From Sanderia malayensis (taxonomy: Eukaryota; Cnidaria; Scyphozoa; Semaeostomeae; Pelagiidae): DNA of 64,000 nucleotides. A model generated the notes under the pieces. The model worked only from the letters and a program-made list of their open reading frames with translations, did no database searches and was not told where the DNA came from. A program made the position numbers and the translations under genes. This document shows positions 1 to 13,744 of this stretch, piece by piece. The stretch spans positions 3,844,001-3,908,000 of the forward strand of contig RQOL01000718.1 of assembly GCA_013076295.1 (NCBI GenBank), in the 5' to 3' direction. Each line of letters starts with the position of its first letter. Position 1 is the stretch's first letter.

Positions 1-593
1 TATTCAGCAACAAATAGATGTTTGAATATTTCTAATGAATGATTTAGTGGTGGAATGGAATGGAATGGTGGAATGGGTGAATAAATGAGTTAAAATGAAA
101 TGAATGAATGAGTGTGAAGAAAAGAATACAAAAATGAATCAGTTAAACTTTTCGTTGTGAAGAGAGTGCCAATTTATTGATCCAATGACTGCAATTTTGG
201 TGAATGAATGAATAAATGATTTAGGGGGGGGGGGCTTGTGAAACATGTCACATAAAAAACTCATTTTCAATACGATATTTCATGTTATATGAATGACATT
301 CTCGTATTTCCAATACGAGAACATGATATATATAAGTAAACGTGGTGCCCTAGGCTAGGAGAAGACCTGGTGTGCCATTAGGAAATGGTGGCAAAGATTA
401 ACATGTCAAGGGTGGGGCCTTATTCGAGGGGGGGGGGTGATTCGAGGATTTACGGTAACAAAGGAAAAAATGAATGACTTAAAATGGATTGACAGTTAAA
501 CAAATAATGGAGCGAATATATAATAAATAGTGGGAGGAAAGAGCGATGAAATGAATACAAACAGAAAGGAATGAATGTATTGAAATTTTTTAC
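1..593. repeat. WDR48 intron with simple repeats
   Basis: No coding exon is visible. The stretch is the intron left of the last WDR48 exon in the window. It holds degenerate GGAAT/GAATGA repeats (about 50-130 and 460-590), a G-tract at about 222-232, and a copy of the scattered CGAATAA-type repeat (about 415-460, ending in a tract that reads gattcgaggatttacggtaa). Confidence 0.6.
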
Positions 594-3321
594 CGACAAC
601 ACAGGAGCTTTCTCTTGAAAGAGGAAATCAGTTCTTCCGTACTCCGTTCCTAAATCAGTGAACAACACCCTTCGATCTTTCCCACTTGAATAAAAGTAAG
701 AGAGATGCTCATCAGATGCTAGAGTCCAAACTCCTTCGTCGTGGATCTTGTATGTTGCCAGGCAGCGTTGCTGACCCAAAGACCACAGCTTTATTGTTCC
801 ATCCGAGCTTCCCGACAAGCACTGCGATAAAATAATTTCCATTCATAATTACAATCATGCATAAATTCATGAATTACTATTTGCTTTTACGCTGAAAGTG
901 AGAACAAAGGTTTTTAGAACACAACTGTTTCTAAAATTGATATTAAAAGAACAGGAGTTTATGATAATGCCTCGAAGATAAACCGGCTTGGCAGATGATA
1001 AAAAGCTGACGATATAAATAATCAATATCAGTGACGGACATTATCTGATTCTTAAAGCGGATTATTGGCTTTGCATAGAAAATTTGCCTCACGCAAAGTT
1101 GTAACGAGTATAAAAGCGGGTAAACAAAATATGTCCAACGGGAAAATAGACACATAGGCCCTAATTCTTTCTTACAAACAGTTTATTACCAACCTCAATT
1201 CTTTCTTATACACGGTTTTTTTTATAAAAAGTACGTGTATATGAAGCAAGTCAGGTTAGCAACAAGGCGAATGGCAACAGAGCATCGTCTCTCCCTCCTA
1301 CCTCTGTTCCGTCACTGTTTAACAAGATAGCTTTAACGTTGTCCGTATGTCCTTTCAACTTCATGACTTTCAAACAGCTTCTTGGGTCCCATACACGTAA
1401 TATCTGAAACAAGGGAAGTAAACAAGATTCAGATAGCATACCCTGAAAAACTGATCAGACGCAGCGAAGGCGGGCGTAAGCTCTCTGTCCGAATACATTT
1501 GTATTAGAAAACGTTTTTCTAATAAGAATGTGATTTATAAAAATAAGTACTCGATTCGCGAAAGGATTATGAACGTTCAGTACTGGATTCGTGAAGCGTA
1601 AGAAAATTGAAAAACTAAACTGCTATGCAACTATTATGTTAACGACGTCATTCATAACATAACATTGCAACTCCGCCAATGTGTATGTCTGTTGACGTAT
1701 CAACTGTTGCTGATAAAGCCTCAAGAAAGCTTTTACACTGAAACTGGTAAATTGCTAAGAACGTTTGGGTACTGCTCTGAACAAAAACACCCCCCTCCCC
1801 GAGTAAAATCACCCAAAGAAGTAGAGAAGATTTTTGAATGTGAAGGAACCTGCCAACAAAACAACAAGTGCATTTGATTGCATAATAAACTACAGAAATC
1901 AACCAACCAGATGACAATGTATGCCATTAACTTACATTGCTAAGGGTAGGAGGTACGATGATAATTTTCCTCACTCAAAACTTCTGAGAGATACCATTTT
2001 AGCTTTCAATGGGGGGGGGCAGGGACATCCCCCTACATATTTTGCGTAATCAACAGTTTTTAGTCAGAAAGACTATGACCTACCTTCTCAGTTGAGCCTG
2101 ACACAAGAACAGTTCCTGCAGAATTCAGTGCCAGACTGTATATAGAGTCTTTTTGCCCACAAAGTGAAGAAGCTAAAAAAAACGATAAAAATGCTATCAG
2201 TATACACACAACAACAATGCTCCTTCACAGGGGCTGGCTAGAATGGTTCACAGGGTCTAGCAAATGCAATCATAGAAATAAGGTCTTGAGTTTCAAAAGT
2301 CAATTCTGTTCTGCTGTATGTTGTCAAATTGCATCTAGTGTATATAGGGTTTAAATTAGAGTTGGTGTTATAAATTAGTTAAAAAATGATGATGATATTA
2401 TCTGCACCCCACCATATGACCCTTGTAAAAAGATGTTTACTATAAAAAGATTTTCATCATTAAAATATGTCCCCTTCCACCTTGCTCACTATACTGTCAA
2501 CAATAACACAACATACTTATTACGGTGTTATTCGTAGCAGTGAGTGCAGTCAAAACATTGACATCCCATAGAAATATTTGCCTGTCCAATCCACCGGATG
2601 CAACCATTTCTTTATCTTGTGCATATGCCAATGCCTTGACGTAATCCTTGTGAGTTCGCAATGTTGACATGCAATAGCCTCCCAATGCATCCCATACCTT
2701 CACGGTCGTATCAGATGATGCTGACAGTACTAAAGCGTGAAAAACAACTTTATTGAATTGGCTGTGACACCATAAAGTTGGTATGGCACACATCACAGTA
2801 AACAATCTCAAAAGGAGACTGGAAAAAAGAGACAAACTTTGGCAGTGAAACGTGTTAACTAAAGATGACCTACATTACCACATAGTACATTAACTACTTT
2901 GCAGAAAAATGGATGCAATTTATGAGTGAAAGTGTAGGGGGTTTTTAAATTTGGTCGATTCAGCTCACATGTTTTTCCATTTCTGCAAAGGACAATACTG
3001 TTGACCCAATCTGTGTGATGTTCAAATGAAAGCTGAAAAGGGTCCTACAAACAACGAGAACAGCCATTAGACACTTCATTAGCCAATCCAGGCCAGCTGA
3101 AGATCATTGAACAACACTAATACCTCGCTCTTTTCAGCCTTCCAACATCTTATAATTGAATCCCTGCCAGCCGAATAAAGCTTCTTTAGTTTTTGGTCAT
3201 ATTGCAAGCAATTGATGCCTAAACGGTTCTTGTTTTCAGCCTCATCTCGCATCGTAAACGTGACACCTATTTTCCTCTTGTGGTGCTGGCTTTGACTGTT
3301 GTACCTCATTGTAGACGCCAT
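594..3321 (-). CDS. WDR48: WDR48/UAF1 WD40-repeat protein, 5' six exons (partial)
   Basis: WDR48 (UAF1) is a WD40 beta-propeller that binds and activates the deubiquitinases USP1, USP12 and USP46. Six exons on the minus strand join in phase: 3124-3321, 2969-3044, 2517-2729, 2084-2172, 1302-1403 and 594-821, giving 302 codons. The start is the ATG at 3321. Near-identical family stretches are visible, including [70 protein letters not shown] and [18 protein letters not shown]. These are consecutive propeller blades from the N-terminus. A good donor (gtaaaa) follows the exon ending at 594, so the gene continues left of the window. The rest of the propeller and the C-terminal SLD-type domain are missing here. 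The 1.2 kb to the right is shared with a divergent gene. Assignment rests on remembered similarity to animal WDR48 and is secure. Confidence 0.95.
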
Positions 3322-4555
3322 CTTGTTTTCAGAATGTTTTCATTGTCGCTTTGCTTTGTTGGGCCTAGGGTCGCACAAGATCACAGTCCTTAGTCAGGCA
3401 TCTTTACATGACGTAACTGACTTCTCGAAGCCCCTTGCGACCTCCCCACCCCCACCTGACCGACTTGACGGGGAATTTGCATAACTAGGGGGAAAGAGTA
3501 CATCTTCAAATGCAAGAAATGACTTGTAACTTCGTTAGCATCGTGTCTGTGGCATGCAAAGTAATTTGCTTGTGGAAAACCAACACATGGTACGTGACAG
3601 TATGACGTAAATAAATGACCCACAATGACAAATGTTTCCTGTCGAACCCTGGCACGACATTTGGATTAAATTGTTTATTATGTACAAGGTGAAGCGCCCA
3701 CCTATTTGTACATTTTGCTGAAAGGCAGCTCAGCTGAGGTCATATAGCACAGTCAACAACAGCCAATGATTAGAAGAGAGAAAGTTTAAAGTCGAAGAAC
3801 CATGAGATATATTGTATTATCAGGGGTCAGGGGACCATGAAGATTTGAATTAGTTTCCCAGTTCTCTTTTTTGAAAAAGCAAACAGTAGCTAACCGAGCG
3901 AACGTGCTCAAAGTAATGAAAATGCTTTCACGTATGAAGTGTCAAGACAGTCATAACACAAGAATTACTTGAAATGTGAAAAGCAAAGGTTATATGGGCC
4001 ACCACACCCATAAATAACTTTATAGTTTGTAAACTGAGCCTATTTTATATACCTTGGCAAATGTGCACGGGGGAAACTTGCCTCATTTTGGAGTTGTTAT
4101 TGCGTGTCAACAGCGAGCACTGTGTCACGCAATCATCTTCTTCAGTTTATTTGAAATGAAATGTGGATTAATAACATATATTTCGAAATTTTCAAATGAA
4201 ATGCGGAGGGGCGGATTCTAAATGTATTTACTGACCCTTCTGGGCTTCCGTAGTGTAGTCTGGTCTTGAGCATCGACGCTCATCAGGGCGATAAAGAGCA
4301 GGTTGTCTTAAATGCAAATACCGGCTTGGTCGGATGTGGTTGAATTTCGAGTTTAATCATTGACGTCACCATTGACGTAAGCTCTTTTCTTTACTCTGAG
4401 AATTAACTTTCAGTCTCAACCAATAATACAACATCGACCAACTCACGACAAAAGAAAGATAATGATTTATCAGTCCAGCATTTCTCTCTCGCTCGAGAAG
4501 CCGCTATGAATATAGCTTCACGAAAAAACATTCGAGTTTTGGAAAGATTTCAGGA
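3322..4555. other. Divergent intergenic region, WDR48 / tetraspan gene
   Basis: About 1.2 kb between two divergent starts, presumably holding both promoters. Short CRE-like tgacgt/acgtca words occur near 3410, 3605 and 4365-4375, including a close pair ttgacgtcac / attgacgtaa. No convincing ORF or RNA gene was seen. Confidence 0.4.
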
Positions 4556-7500
4556 ATGGAGAATGTTTATTATAGTTCAGAGCAACAACACAGTGTTGCC
4601 CCGAAATTCGTTATCTTCAAGACAGCAATATTCTCTTTGTTGTTTGTTGCTACCTTGGTCATCGTGTTTGAAATTGTTTCTTTTGTGTATATTGAACCTG
4701 CAAGTCTCGCGAGTTTCTTGTGCTTCATTTGGTTTGGAATAACGGTAGGCTTCTCTATTTTTATTCCGCATTCTATTTTGAATTGGTAAAATATTCAAGT
4801 GTAGAATAGATTTTTGCTTTTTGTGATTTATTTCAAACAAACTTGAAATATTCAAAGAACTCAACTCAGACAAATAATAAATACAACGATTGAATTTGTC
4901 CTCTGCTGCACAGCCAAAAACAGAGAAATTACCCGCTCTTTATAACTACCTCAAGGCCTTTTAACCAAAGCTGCAAATATTCTTAAAAATAGTTCCTTGT
5001 TTTCAGTTGCCTGCAAATTAATGAAACTGACATTAGTTATTCGCAAAATGACAAAAAGATTCAACATTGAATAGTTTCTCAAGTGATTTGCCTGTTGCAT
5101 AATAAGTTCTCTAAGTTTTTTGGCTCTTCTGGTTCAGGTTTCTTTTTCGTCTCAAACCGATTCCTTCAAGAAAAATACCGTATAAAATAGCACAAAATAA
5201 TCCTTTGTCTTATCATGGAAAAACAACATAGCTCGTCACTAAAAGCTTTTTTGCATGCGGTTAATAAGGTAAGGCAGATATATGTCGAAACAGATTTGTT
5301 GAAAAGACCATTTTGAACAACAAAAAGAACTGTCGTCTGCTCTCGTGAATTTGGTTCACTTTTTGATGTTGATATTTCAAAATGTTGAATCTTTTCGGAA
5401 ACAACAGGAGATTGAATTTGATATGTTGTTCAGTATAAATAGTCATCCACAAATAACCATGAATTGTCCTTTTTCGTAGCTGATATTAATAATGGTATAT
5501 TTATAGTATTTATTTAATTCTCAGTATTAAATACTACCTTGAGTATTTATATCTGTTTATTTTCTGCTTTCTTTTTTGTTTGGCATAAAAATAGCCACAC
5601 TAAATTCTTGAGCCAGTATATAATGCATACACGCTTTTTTTTATAAGGAACCTAGCTCGGGCCTAGTTCTTTAAATTCCTTATTTTGAGACCTCTTTTGA
5701 CCACTTTGTAGTTCTAAAAGTTCCTTAATAGTTCCTTAATTTTAAGTTCACATTTAGTGGAGATAATTAGTACAGACGCAAGAAAAGCATTCAAATTCAA
5801 CGTTTTGCTATACACTTGCGAAAAGATAACAGGTTAAAACATGAAGAAGCTTCATATAATGTAAAAGTACTGAAAATCAATGGAACAGGCTTCTTAATTG
5901 TAAATTATGTGGAAATATAAATATATTCAAAATTGAAAAGTTCCTTAGTGATTTGGCCTTTAGTAGTAAAAGTTCCTTAAGTTTTTCGACCTTCTACATG
6001 TAGGTTCCTTATAAACGGTTCCTTATAAAAAAAAGCGTGTATGTATAGAACAAGTGACATTACAAAAACTATTATAGCAGCAAGCGTTATCAGGAGTGGT
6101 ATTTATTTATGAATAGGTTTATTAAGTATCTTTTTGTCAGAATGACGGTGTTATTAATTCACTGCGATTCAGTTTAATCATAAAATCCACTCGGAAACAG
6201 GAAATAACTCTCTGTTGTTTATCTATTTGTGGTTTGTGTTGATTACGCATGTGGTACAACGTACAGGACAAACAAATGATGTTTACTGGTATGAGGTAAA
6301 TGAGAGATCTGTAGTACAGAACCCTGAACACGAGCACTTCGCTATTGCAGCCACCTTGCTATTAATGTCACATCTTTTTTGACGAGGTTTGACCAGGTAG
6401 CCACATTTTGTGTAACAAGCCAACTGAATACATAGTCAAAGATAATTATATCGTGGCTCCACTGTAAAGCTATGAGCAAATTTTGTTGTTTACCATCGCT
6501 TGTCGTTGTTTTCATTCCAATTAAAATTAATGTGCTTGCCAAATTGACAAGAGCATGAAAAGTGGAACCGTATGCATTGGCAACCAGCCACGTTATTTAC
6601 AGGTTATGACGTGCATATACATTGCTGGTCCAATTTTTGATCACACACCAAAACACAAACAACAGGCCATAAGAAGCCACAAGGTTAATTCAATTTCTCT
6701 TTAACAACATCGAGGTCAGTTCATTGTTATAACAAAAAAGAACGACTGTTTTCTGAAAATCTGTATTTAGTCTTGGCAATAAACCAGCGTTTAAAATTTA
6801 TTGCTGGTTCTTGTTTCTCATTGTACAACTTTAAAAGAATTTCCTGCCAAAAAAACGTTAGAAACGGCTTTCTAAAACTTCGAGTTCTTTCTCTTATTGT
6901 TTTCTTTCTCTAATTTCTGCAAATTTTTATCAAAATTCATTCACTTAACTGTTATTTACAATAATATTAATTTTTCTTGGACCTGGCACGTACTGTATTA
7001 TTGAATTTGCCTTCCAGTATGCGTGTTATGTATATGTTTTGCTATATTAATTGCATGTCATTTTTTCTACAGAGTATTGGTTGTGGGATTTTGGGAATTG
7101 TCTACATTTACCATCCGAAACTCAATTCAAAATGGTTAATGGTAAGTGGGGGCAGAGAGCCTTTTTGTTTTCAATTATAATTAACTCTCAATGAAAGCTC
7201 GACTGGGTTGTTAATTAGACTCGGGTACTTCGGGCATAAAATTTAAAGTACAAGAAGCAACATTTTTTGTTTCAATATCATATCACTCTCACGATGATTG
7301 CCGGAATTTGCGATCAAATATATTGTTTTAATTTCAGATGATTTTAGAACAAAAGATGCTGGTACTGATTTTGGCAAAAAATCTTTTTGTTTTGACATTG
7401 GCGAACTCCTTGAACTCACTTGTCCACTTGTGTATTTATTTCAGGCCAAGACGATATTGGGCCTTTCTTCAGCCACAACCATAGGCATTGTTGCTTGCAT

Positions 7501-8285
7501 AATTTACCGCATACTGTTGATCCCGCCATTGCTTAAGAGGAATTCGCCAAAAGACAGAATAAAACTAGCTCTACTTCTCTGCTCTTTTTCTCTTGTTCTC
7601 GATTTAGCTCTGCTTGCTTTGTCTATTCTAATATCCCATGTCACCTTGACGATGTATAAAATACGGACCATCGTAGATGGTGAAGAAAAAGTATCCTCAT
7701 CGTCCAACGACTTCTCCACGAAAGACTCTATGGTTATAGTAAGTGTTAAAGCTGTCTTGTCTTTTCATTACTATACCCCCAGCTCAGCTTCTATCATGTT
7801 ACACCCATTTTTATTAGAAGATATCCAATATCTTCGTACCAGAGTTTCTTAGCTTTCACCCTATTTATTGTAGGAAAAGTTTCTTAGCAAGTTTCTTAAC
7901 ACCCAAATCTAATTTTCCTTAATTCATCGTCCTTCTCTTTATCTTTTGTCACTGCCAAACATGAATTGGACAGAGAAGCAAAAAGAAATGTAAACTCCAT
8001 CGCAAACAACCAAAATATCTTTTAAAATGTAACTGGGAACAAAAGCAAGACTAAACACGCTAGACAACATAAAAATTCATTGACATAAAATCCCTGTCAT
8101 AACAAACTTTACCTGGTTCAAATGGATTTCTCTACGTTGTTTGATTAATAAGTTTATATTCCCCCATCTAGTCATATCTGTATCAAATTTTCCTGGTTAA
8201 TTGCAAGAATTATAATTTACGTTTCTTTCCATACCACTTTCAGCAAAACACACAATATCAAATATTGAATGAAGACAACGTGTGA
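4556..8285 (+). CDS. Four-transmembrane protein, family unknown
   Basis: I do not recognise this gene. Four exons join in phase 0: 4556-4744, 7073-7141, 7445-7738 and 8244-8285, giving 197 residues. Each junction has GT/AG ends and an intact frame. Hydrophobic segments lie at about residues 18-43, 50-75 (across the first intron), 87-112 and 125-150, so this is a tetraspan membrane protein. The short N-terminus and the roughly 47-residue Ser/Asp-rich tail are both predicted to face the same side. A basic loop (PPLLKRNSPKDR) links TM3 and TM4. It lacks the Cys-Cys-Gly large loop of true tetraspanins. The layout resembles MS4A, MARVEL or other small tetraspan families, but no signature motif settles it. 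The last exon codes only 13 residues and ends in acidic EDNV. An AATAAA lies about 250 bases after the stop. Confidence 0.7.
5630..6039. mobile_element. 410-bp TA-flanked MITE, copy A
   Basis: Ends are inverted repeats of CACGCTTTTTTTTATAAGG, with TA dinucleotides directly outside both ends, as expected for a TA target duplication (Tc1/mariner style). The interior carries repeated ttcctta/taaggaa words and no coding capacity. It lies in the first intron of the tetraspan gene. A second copy of exactly the same length is at 24357-24766 in the opposite orientation. Confidence 0.8.
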
Positions 8286-9723
8286 ATTTTAAAAGAACAT
8301 TCCTTGTATACAAGGAACTGTTTGTTGAAGAAATCCTGCTAACTTGTGTTAGAAGAAGTAGAAGAACTGACAGTGCGCCACTTTACCAGAGCTTGCCTCA
8401 ACGCAAACAAACATAGAAGCAAACGTATATTTGGAAAGTTTGTTTACAAGGTCTGTTTAGGCCTTTAATAATGCACAAAAGTTCCAAGACATGCTTAGTT
8501 TTTCAAATTCTTCATGTATTTTTTATTGTGGGTTGAATAAATAAATCCCTCGGGAAAGGAATTTTGCTCGGTCATAGATATTCTTTCATACTTTTAAAAG
8601 TGTCCCAAAAAACGTTTGGGGACTATATTGTTGTTTCACACGGACAATTATCGTGTTTACAATTTAATCAAGGAAAAGTGCCAAAATCCACTTTCCTCGT
8701 AATCAATATTGTTGCACTATATTCTGAGATTCAATGTATAGCCTAGCCTCTGCGATATAAATAACTTGAATGAGCTTATCCTTGACTTTTACAATTTAGA
8801 GAGTCTTTTAAGTTATATTAAATGTAAGTTTGTTTTTTGCTTATGCAGCAGTCCGTTGACTACAATTAATATATTGCCAATGTTAGAAATTTAATTTCTT
8901 AAAATTGTACATTATGTAGCTACTTGGGTTTAACCTGGAATTGTTAGTCTCTTGAAACTTTAATTCAATTTCGATTTCATTATATTTGATAAAAACAACT
9001 GTGAAAATCAAATTTGTCTGCTTGCATAATTGATATGCTTTTTTCTTCTATATTTATGTCCCGACTTTACACGAAACACGAAGTTTTGCATTTCCTCTCA
9101 AGCCACTACCCTACCTTCGCCGCTCTGTTCTTATCAAAAGCCTACTGCACTAAAAAGTGATGTGATTTGTTTACATTTGTAGAAAACATATTCGAACTGA
9201 TCAAAATACCATTTGAGAATTAAAACCAGAGAATTAAGTCCGAAAAGAAAACGATTTTGCCATCCACGTGATATTCAAAGTTCTTATATTGGAATGTATG
9301 AAAAGTTTTCTCTCTAATCCTACACAAATAGCTCATAAATCAAAAATCGTATCTCAGGACATGAAGATTAAGCTATTTTTTTATTGATATTAAGGTGATT
9401 TTAATAAATGGTTTGGGGGAGTAATTGGGGTCAGAATTATTAAGGACAGTTCTGGCTGTGACGTCGAACTGCGAAGAGCTAAGGCGCAGGGAAGAACGGA
9501 AAAAATAGAAATGATCCAAATATTTTGAACTAAAACTTAAAACATGATGCTCAAGTATATTGGTAGGTTAAAAACAACATTTTATCAAACTAGATGGCGT
9601 AAAAAATACTAAAAGCGAACAAGAAATTCCAAAATCGATTGTAAGCTAACTTCAAGTTCAACGTGAAAAATGTAAAAGTGCGTAAATAGCTGCACTGGGG
9701 AGATAAAAGTAAATCATAGAATG
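8286..9723. other. Intergenic spacer, no gene seen
   Basis: AT-rich spacer holding the likely 3' UTR and poly(A) signal (aataaataaa near 8535) of the tetraspan gene, and the 3' flank of the next gene. Short ORFs show no recognisable protein features. No structured repeat stood out. Confidence 0.4.
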
Positions 9724-12700
9724 TTACTGTCGAGCCATTCCCACTTCAATTCTGTGGACAAGTGATTGAAGGCTTGCTGTAAATCCTTTCAAATATGCCA
9801 ATGGGACAATCTCCTCTATGTGCAAAATGAGAGTTGTTTTGTGCTGCCATGGTGGCATAAGAACGCCAAACTTCAACGTTGTTTCGTTGAATTCGCTGTA
9901 AACCATCGGTTTGGAGTTCCAGCCTTTTGTACACTGTCGTAAAATAAAATAGAAATGTAATGTAATGAAAATTTAACCATTTTGTAGGTAAATACTTGTG
10001 AATAAACAAATAAGCACTATGATACAGTGGGAGAGATGAAATTTTCTATGGAGGAAAGTCCTGGAACTTTTCCACACAATTTTGCGATTTAGTTGAACAA
10101 AATAGCTGTACATCACAAAAACGCAACATGAAAAAATTGAATGCTGTTCCACTTCGCAACCCCCCCCTTGCTTCTAGGCCATTGATACGGTTGCTACTTA
10201 CCCCACATATGCCACATAATCCACGGAAAGGGGGCTTAGAGCCATGCATTGATATGGATCCGGACACACCAGTACGGCCATCTATTTCAATACTTTTGAA
10301 GTTGGACAGAGGAATTGGTTTGTAAAATGTTGCGTCTTTGCTCGACATTTCCATTGTATAACCCCCTGGCAGCTTTTTTGGATTTCCGAACTCAGTCAAC
10401 GAAGAGGCTGAAACAAAGATCATTACCTATTTCATAACAACAACAACAACAAAAACAACAACAACATCTTGGTTTTGTTGACTGTCGATTAATATGAGCC
10501 ATAGTGATAGGATACCGTAATGCCCCCCTCGAATAAAGGCCTCCTATTTAAAAAAATGTTTCAATAAACGCCCCCTCTATTAAACGCCCCCTGAATAAAA
10601 AACCCCCTAAAATATCAAAACGTTTAATAAACGCCCCGGGCGTTTAATCGAAGCATTAAGGTATAAGACAATTTTTTATTCTTTCTATCTTTATGATATC
10701 TCTATGACATGATCACACTATTGATTATAATTGCAGCCTGAGAAAGTGAACTTGCTTAGTGTATGTAAATTGAATAGTTTGGTGGAGTAGGAGGCTCAAA
10801 ACTTCAATATTCTTCTGCATTTTAGTAGAATGCGTTATATACTCACTTTGAAAATACTGTGAAGAAAGAAGCAACAATCTTTTATCGGTGAGCAACGCTC
10901 TCCCTCCCACTCTACTGTCAAGTACGTTTCCATTCTCGTCAGTAATTGTCATTGATTTGTACTGGAGATGAGGCTCACCACTGACAATGACCTCGTTTTC
11001 AAGTGTCAGTCCACTTAGAAATTCATTATAGCCCATGTTACCCTAACACGAGAGAAAAATAAATGAACTATGCATGGCCCAAACCGTTTACAAATCACTG
11101 TGAATCAAACAGTTGAAATTGAATGGCATTAAAGATTATTCTGGTCATATTCAATTGAGGCAAATGCACAGGTCGTCCCACCTTTTGGAATTGATCCTTT
11201 GGAGCAAGGACATTCGCTTACATTTTTCAGCAAAACAAATAATGGGGTAAAAATTATCTACCTCTCTTCTATCCCCTGTTAATTCGCAATTTATTCTATC
11301 AATCTTGAGACATGATATATGTGCAAGAAGGTACTACGGGGATGAAAGGATAATCTGCGGAGGAGCACTGACTGAACTGTACATAATGAATACTCGTTGG
11401 TTTCAGGGAGTGTTTTAGACTATCTACAATATGCTAACCTTCAAACTGACAAATCTTCCTTGAACTTTAGCAAGCAGTTCATTGCCTGCAGCTTCGACAT
11501 TACCCATAAGCTTCTCGCCTGACATGTGTTTTCCACTGAGGCCTTGGTACAACAATTGTGATGGGGGATCCAATGCCGAAACATTGAAACCCCTTGGTTG
11601 GTTTGTCACGACTGAAAAACAATAAAAAAAGATTCAAATTCAATCCCGGTAAAATAAGAATTCAACAGGAAAAAGAAAATTTCTACATGGCTGTCACGGC
11701 GGAGACAGAGAAGAAGAGGTAAAGTTATTTTTGTTTTTATTTTTTCAATTTAATTGAGCTATCTATCTATGAATTTCTGAATCTTCTGTGGCTCGACGCG
11801 ACTTTGAAACAAATCTCTAAACGATAAACGAAAAAGATGATGAAGATAACAAACATTTCTTGCTTTGGAGTTGAATGAAAAATCCAATTATTACATTACC
11901 ACAGCTTATTTTATTTGAAATTATTGACCAGTTTCTTTGTCATGTCATGTAAACATAAGCGAGGTGGTCTGGCCTAATCAGGATTTTTTTCACCATAGTC
12001 CTGCCGGCAATTTGAATTATGCGCTTGAAATTATTCCTTCTTCTTTTGAGAGATTGCAAACTTAATTGCTCAAAATATCCCCCGAACATTACAGGGTTTA
12101 TTCATAAGTTAATTTATTCATATTGAAATAACGTTTCTAGTGGCTTTATACATGTTTTAGTTCAGCTTGAATATATTTCCCGTTTTGTTCACGATATTCA
12201 ACGGGATTTAAGATTCCTTAAGCCTAGCGCACACGGACGATTTTTGTCGCCAAGGTCGGCGATTTTTGTCGCTGACGACAAAAATCGCTCGTGTGCGGTA
12301 GTGAAAGACTGGCGATTTCTATCGTCAGCGACAGTTTTTCAATATCAAACATGTTAGATATTTTTTTTCGTCGCTGGCGACAAAAGACAAAAATCGCTCT
12401 GTGTGCGGTGTTGAGAGACAAAAATCTTTGCGACAGAACGTCAAGATCCAATCATCGCGTTCCTATTTGACATGTGACTCAAAGAAAATGGCGGATAAAG
12501 ATGTGTGGTCAGAGGAAAAAGAAGGGATGTTCTGAAAAATGAATTGTGAAATTCTGAAAAATCGCTACGTGTGCGGGGTTGCAACAAAATTTCTTGGCGA
12601 CAAAAATTGCCGGCCTTGGCGACAAAAATCGCCCGTGTGCGCCAGGCTTTAGAAAGAGACAACATGACATTCAAATATTTTTTAAATGGAATCTATTTTG

Positions 12701-13139
12701 AAATCATTTTCTTTGTCCATTGTTTTTTGTCTTTTACACAAAATGTGGCTTACAGTTTGAAATTCAGCATTAGATAATTAATAGACCACATCAAAATTCT
12801 CAGAATGAACCTAATTCTCAGAGGTCTCAAAATAAGGAACTTAAAGAACTAGGCACTGAGCTAGGTTCTTATAAAAAAGCGTGTACTTGACTAGTTCATT
12901 AGGGGAGAGAGAAAAGTACTTTCACGCCGTTTGAACAATTTTGACTGGTTTGGCGAAAGCATCAAGATTAATGTCAAGCTTCAACGAATTCTTACAAAAA
13001 AAGAATTAAATGATCTATAAAATTTACCTGCCACTGACTGCATATTTATTTCTTCGTTTACCACTCTTCTAAGTTCCGTACTAGTCCGACTGGTGTCTTG
13101 TTGACTTGCTGTTGCTTCCTCAAGCTTTGAAAATTCCAT
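9724..13139 (-). CDS. Unknown five-exon gene, paralogue 1 (possible GRAM/PH-like fold)
   Basis: I do not recognise this family. Exons 13028-13139, 11439-11611, 10847-11042, 10202-10407 and 9724-9933 join cleanly in phase and code for 298 residues. The ATG at 13139 is chosen because it aligns with the start of paralogue 2; an upstream in-frame ATG at 13175 exists. The protein is soluble with no signal peptide or TM segment. The N-terminal 38 residues are polar. Exon 2 has GFNVSALDPPSQLLYQGLSG, and exon 3 has LENEVIVSGEPHLQYKSM then GGRALLTDKRLLLLSSQ. The last motif resembles the TxxRLxxxS strand of GRAM/PH-like domains such as WBP2. That similarity is weak and is my inference. Exon 4 has GGYTMEM...FYKPIPL and a short CGICG, and exon 5 has SEFNETTLKFGVLMPPWQ. 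A tandem copy lies 6.6 kb to the right. Confidence 0.75.
10510..10660. repeat. Scattered CGAATAA/CCCC repeat family, copy
   Basis: Multiple degenerate units of the form aataaacgccccc and cgaataaaggcc, starting with accgtaatgcccccctcgaataa. It lies in intron 3 of the unknown paralogue 1. At least eight related copies occur in the window (see findings). Confidence 0.65.
12221..12648. mobile_element. 428-bp palindromic MITE with TTA flanks (PIF/Harbinger-like)
   Basis: Starts agcctagcgcacacggacga and ends with the inverted counterpart ...gtgtgcgccaggct. TTA lies directly outside both ends (12218-12220 and 12649-12651), the target duplication typical of PIF/Harbinger. The interior carries internal inverted and direct repeats of gcgacaaaaatcgc. 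It has no coding capacity. It sits in intron 1 of the unknown paralogue 1. Confidence 0.8.
12800..12892. repeat. Truncated end of the 410-bp MITE family
   Basis: The end sequence taaggaacttaaagaactag...ctaggttcttataaaaaagcgtgta matches one end of the 410-bp elements at 5630 and 24357. The rest of the element is absent. Confidence 0.6.
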
Positions 13140-13744
13140 GCGCGGTTTTAAAGTGAATCTGAACTCACTTCTCACACGGTGGCGGCGAACGAGAAATAAT
13201 CAGTGAAAATTCGAGCAAAGGCCTTTCGTTTTGGCAAACAAATATGAACAAAAGAAAGAAATAATCTATTCTCACTGCAGTAACTACCAAACCGCTTTTA
13301 AGAATGGCAGGTCGCGGTTGACTGGAAAACAACAGCGTCTTGTTTTTTTATGCGCTTGCGCATTAAGCTGATCTGCCAATCAGAAGTCAATTACGCAGGG
13401 CATGCGATTCCAAGAATTTCAAACTACAGTTTTGTTTTGATGCAAAACGATAAACACGGATCAATATAGGCATTAACACGTGATAAAATTTTGTTTCGGT
13501 CATCACTATTACATCGGGCAATGAAAAGTTATGTGAAAAATAATTTGGTGTCTTCTTTAGAATTGAATTTATTTCGCAGAAAGACCGGGGCGTATCAATT
13601 TGTTCATGAGAGCAAGCCCATAGCGATTACTGGATAAGAGGAATCTCCTTTACCCGAAACGAAATTCTGTGATGTGATTGGTGTGTTTCGGAATCGTCTG
13701 TGGGGAAGACCCTGTTGTAGTTGGAGAAATTTTGTGACACGTTT

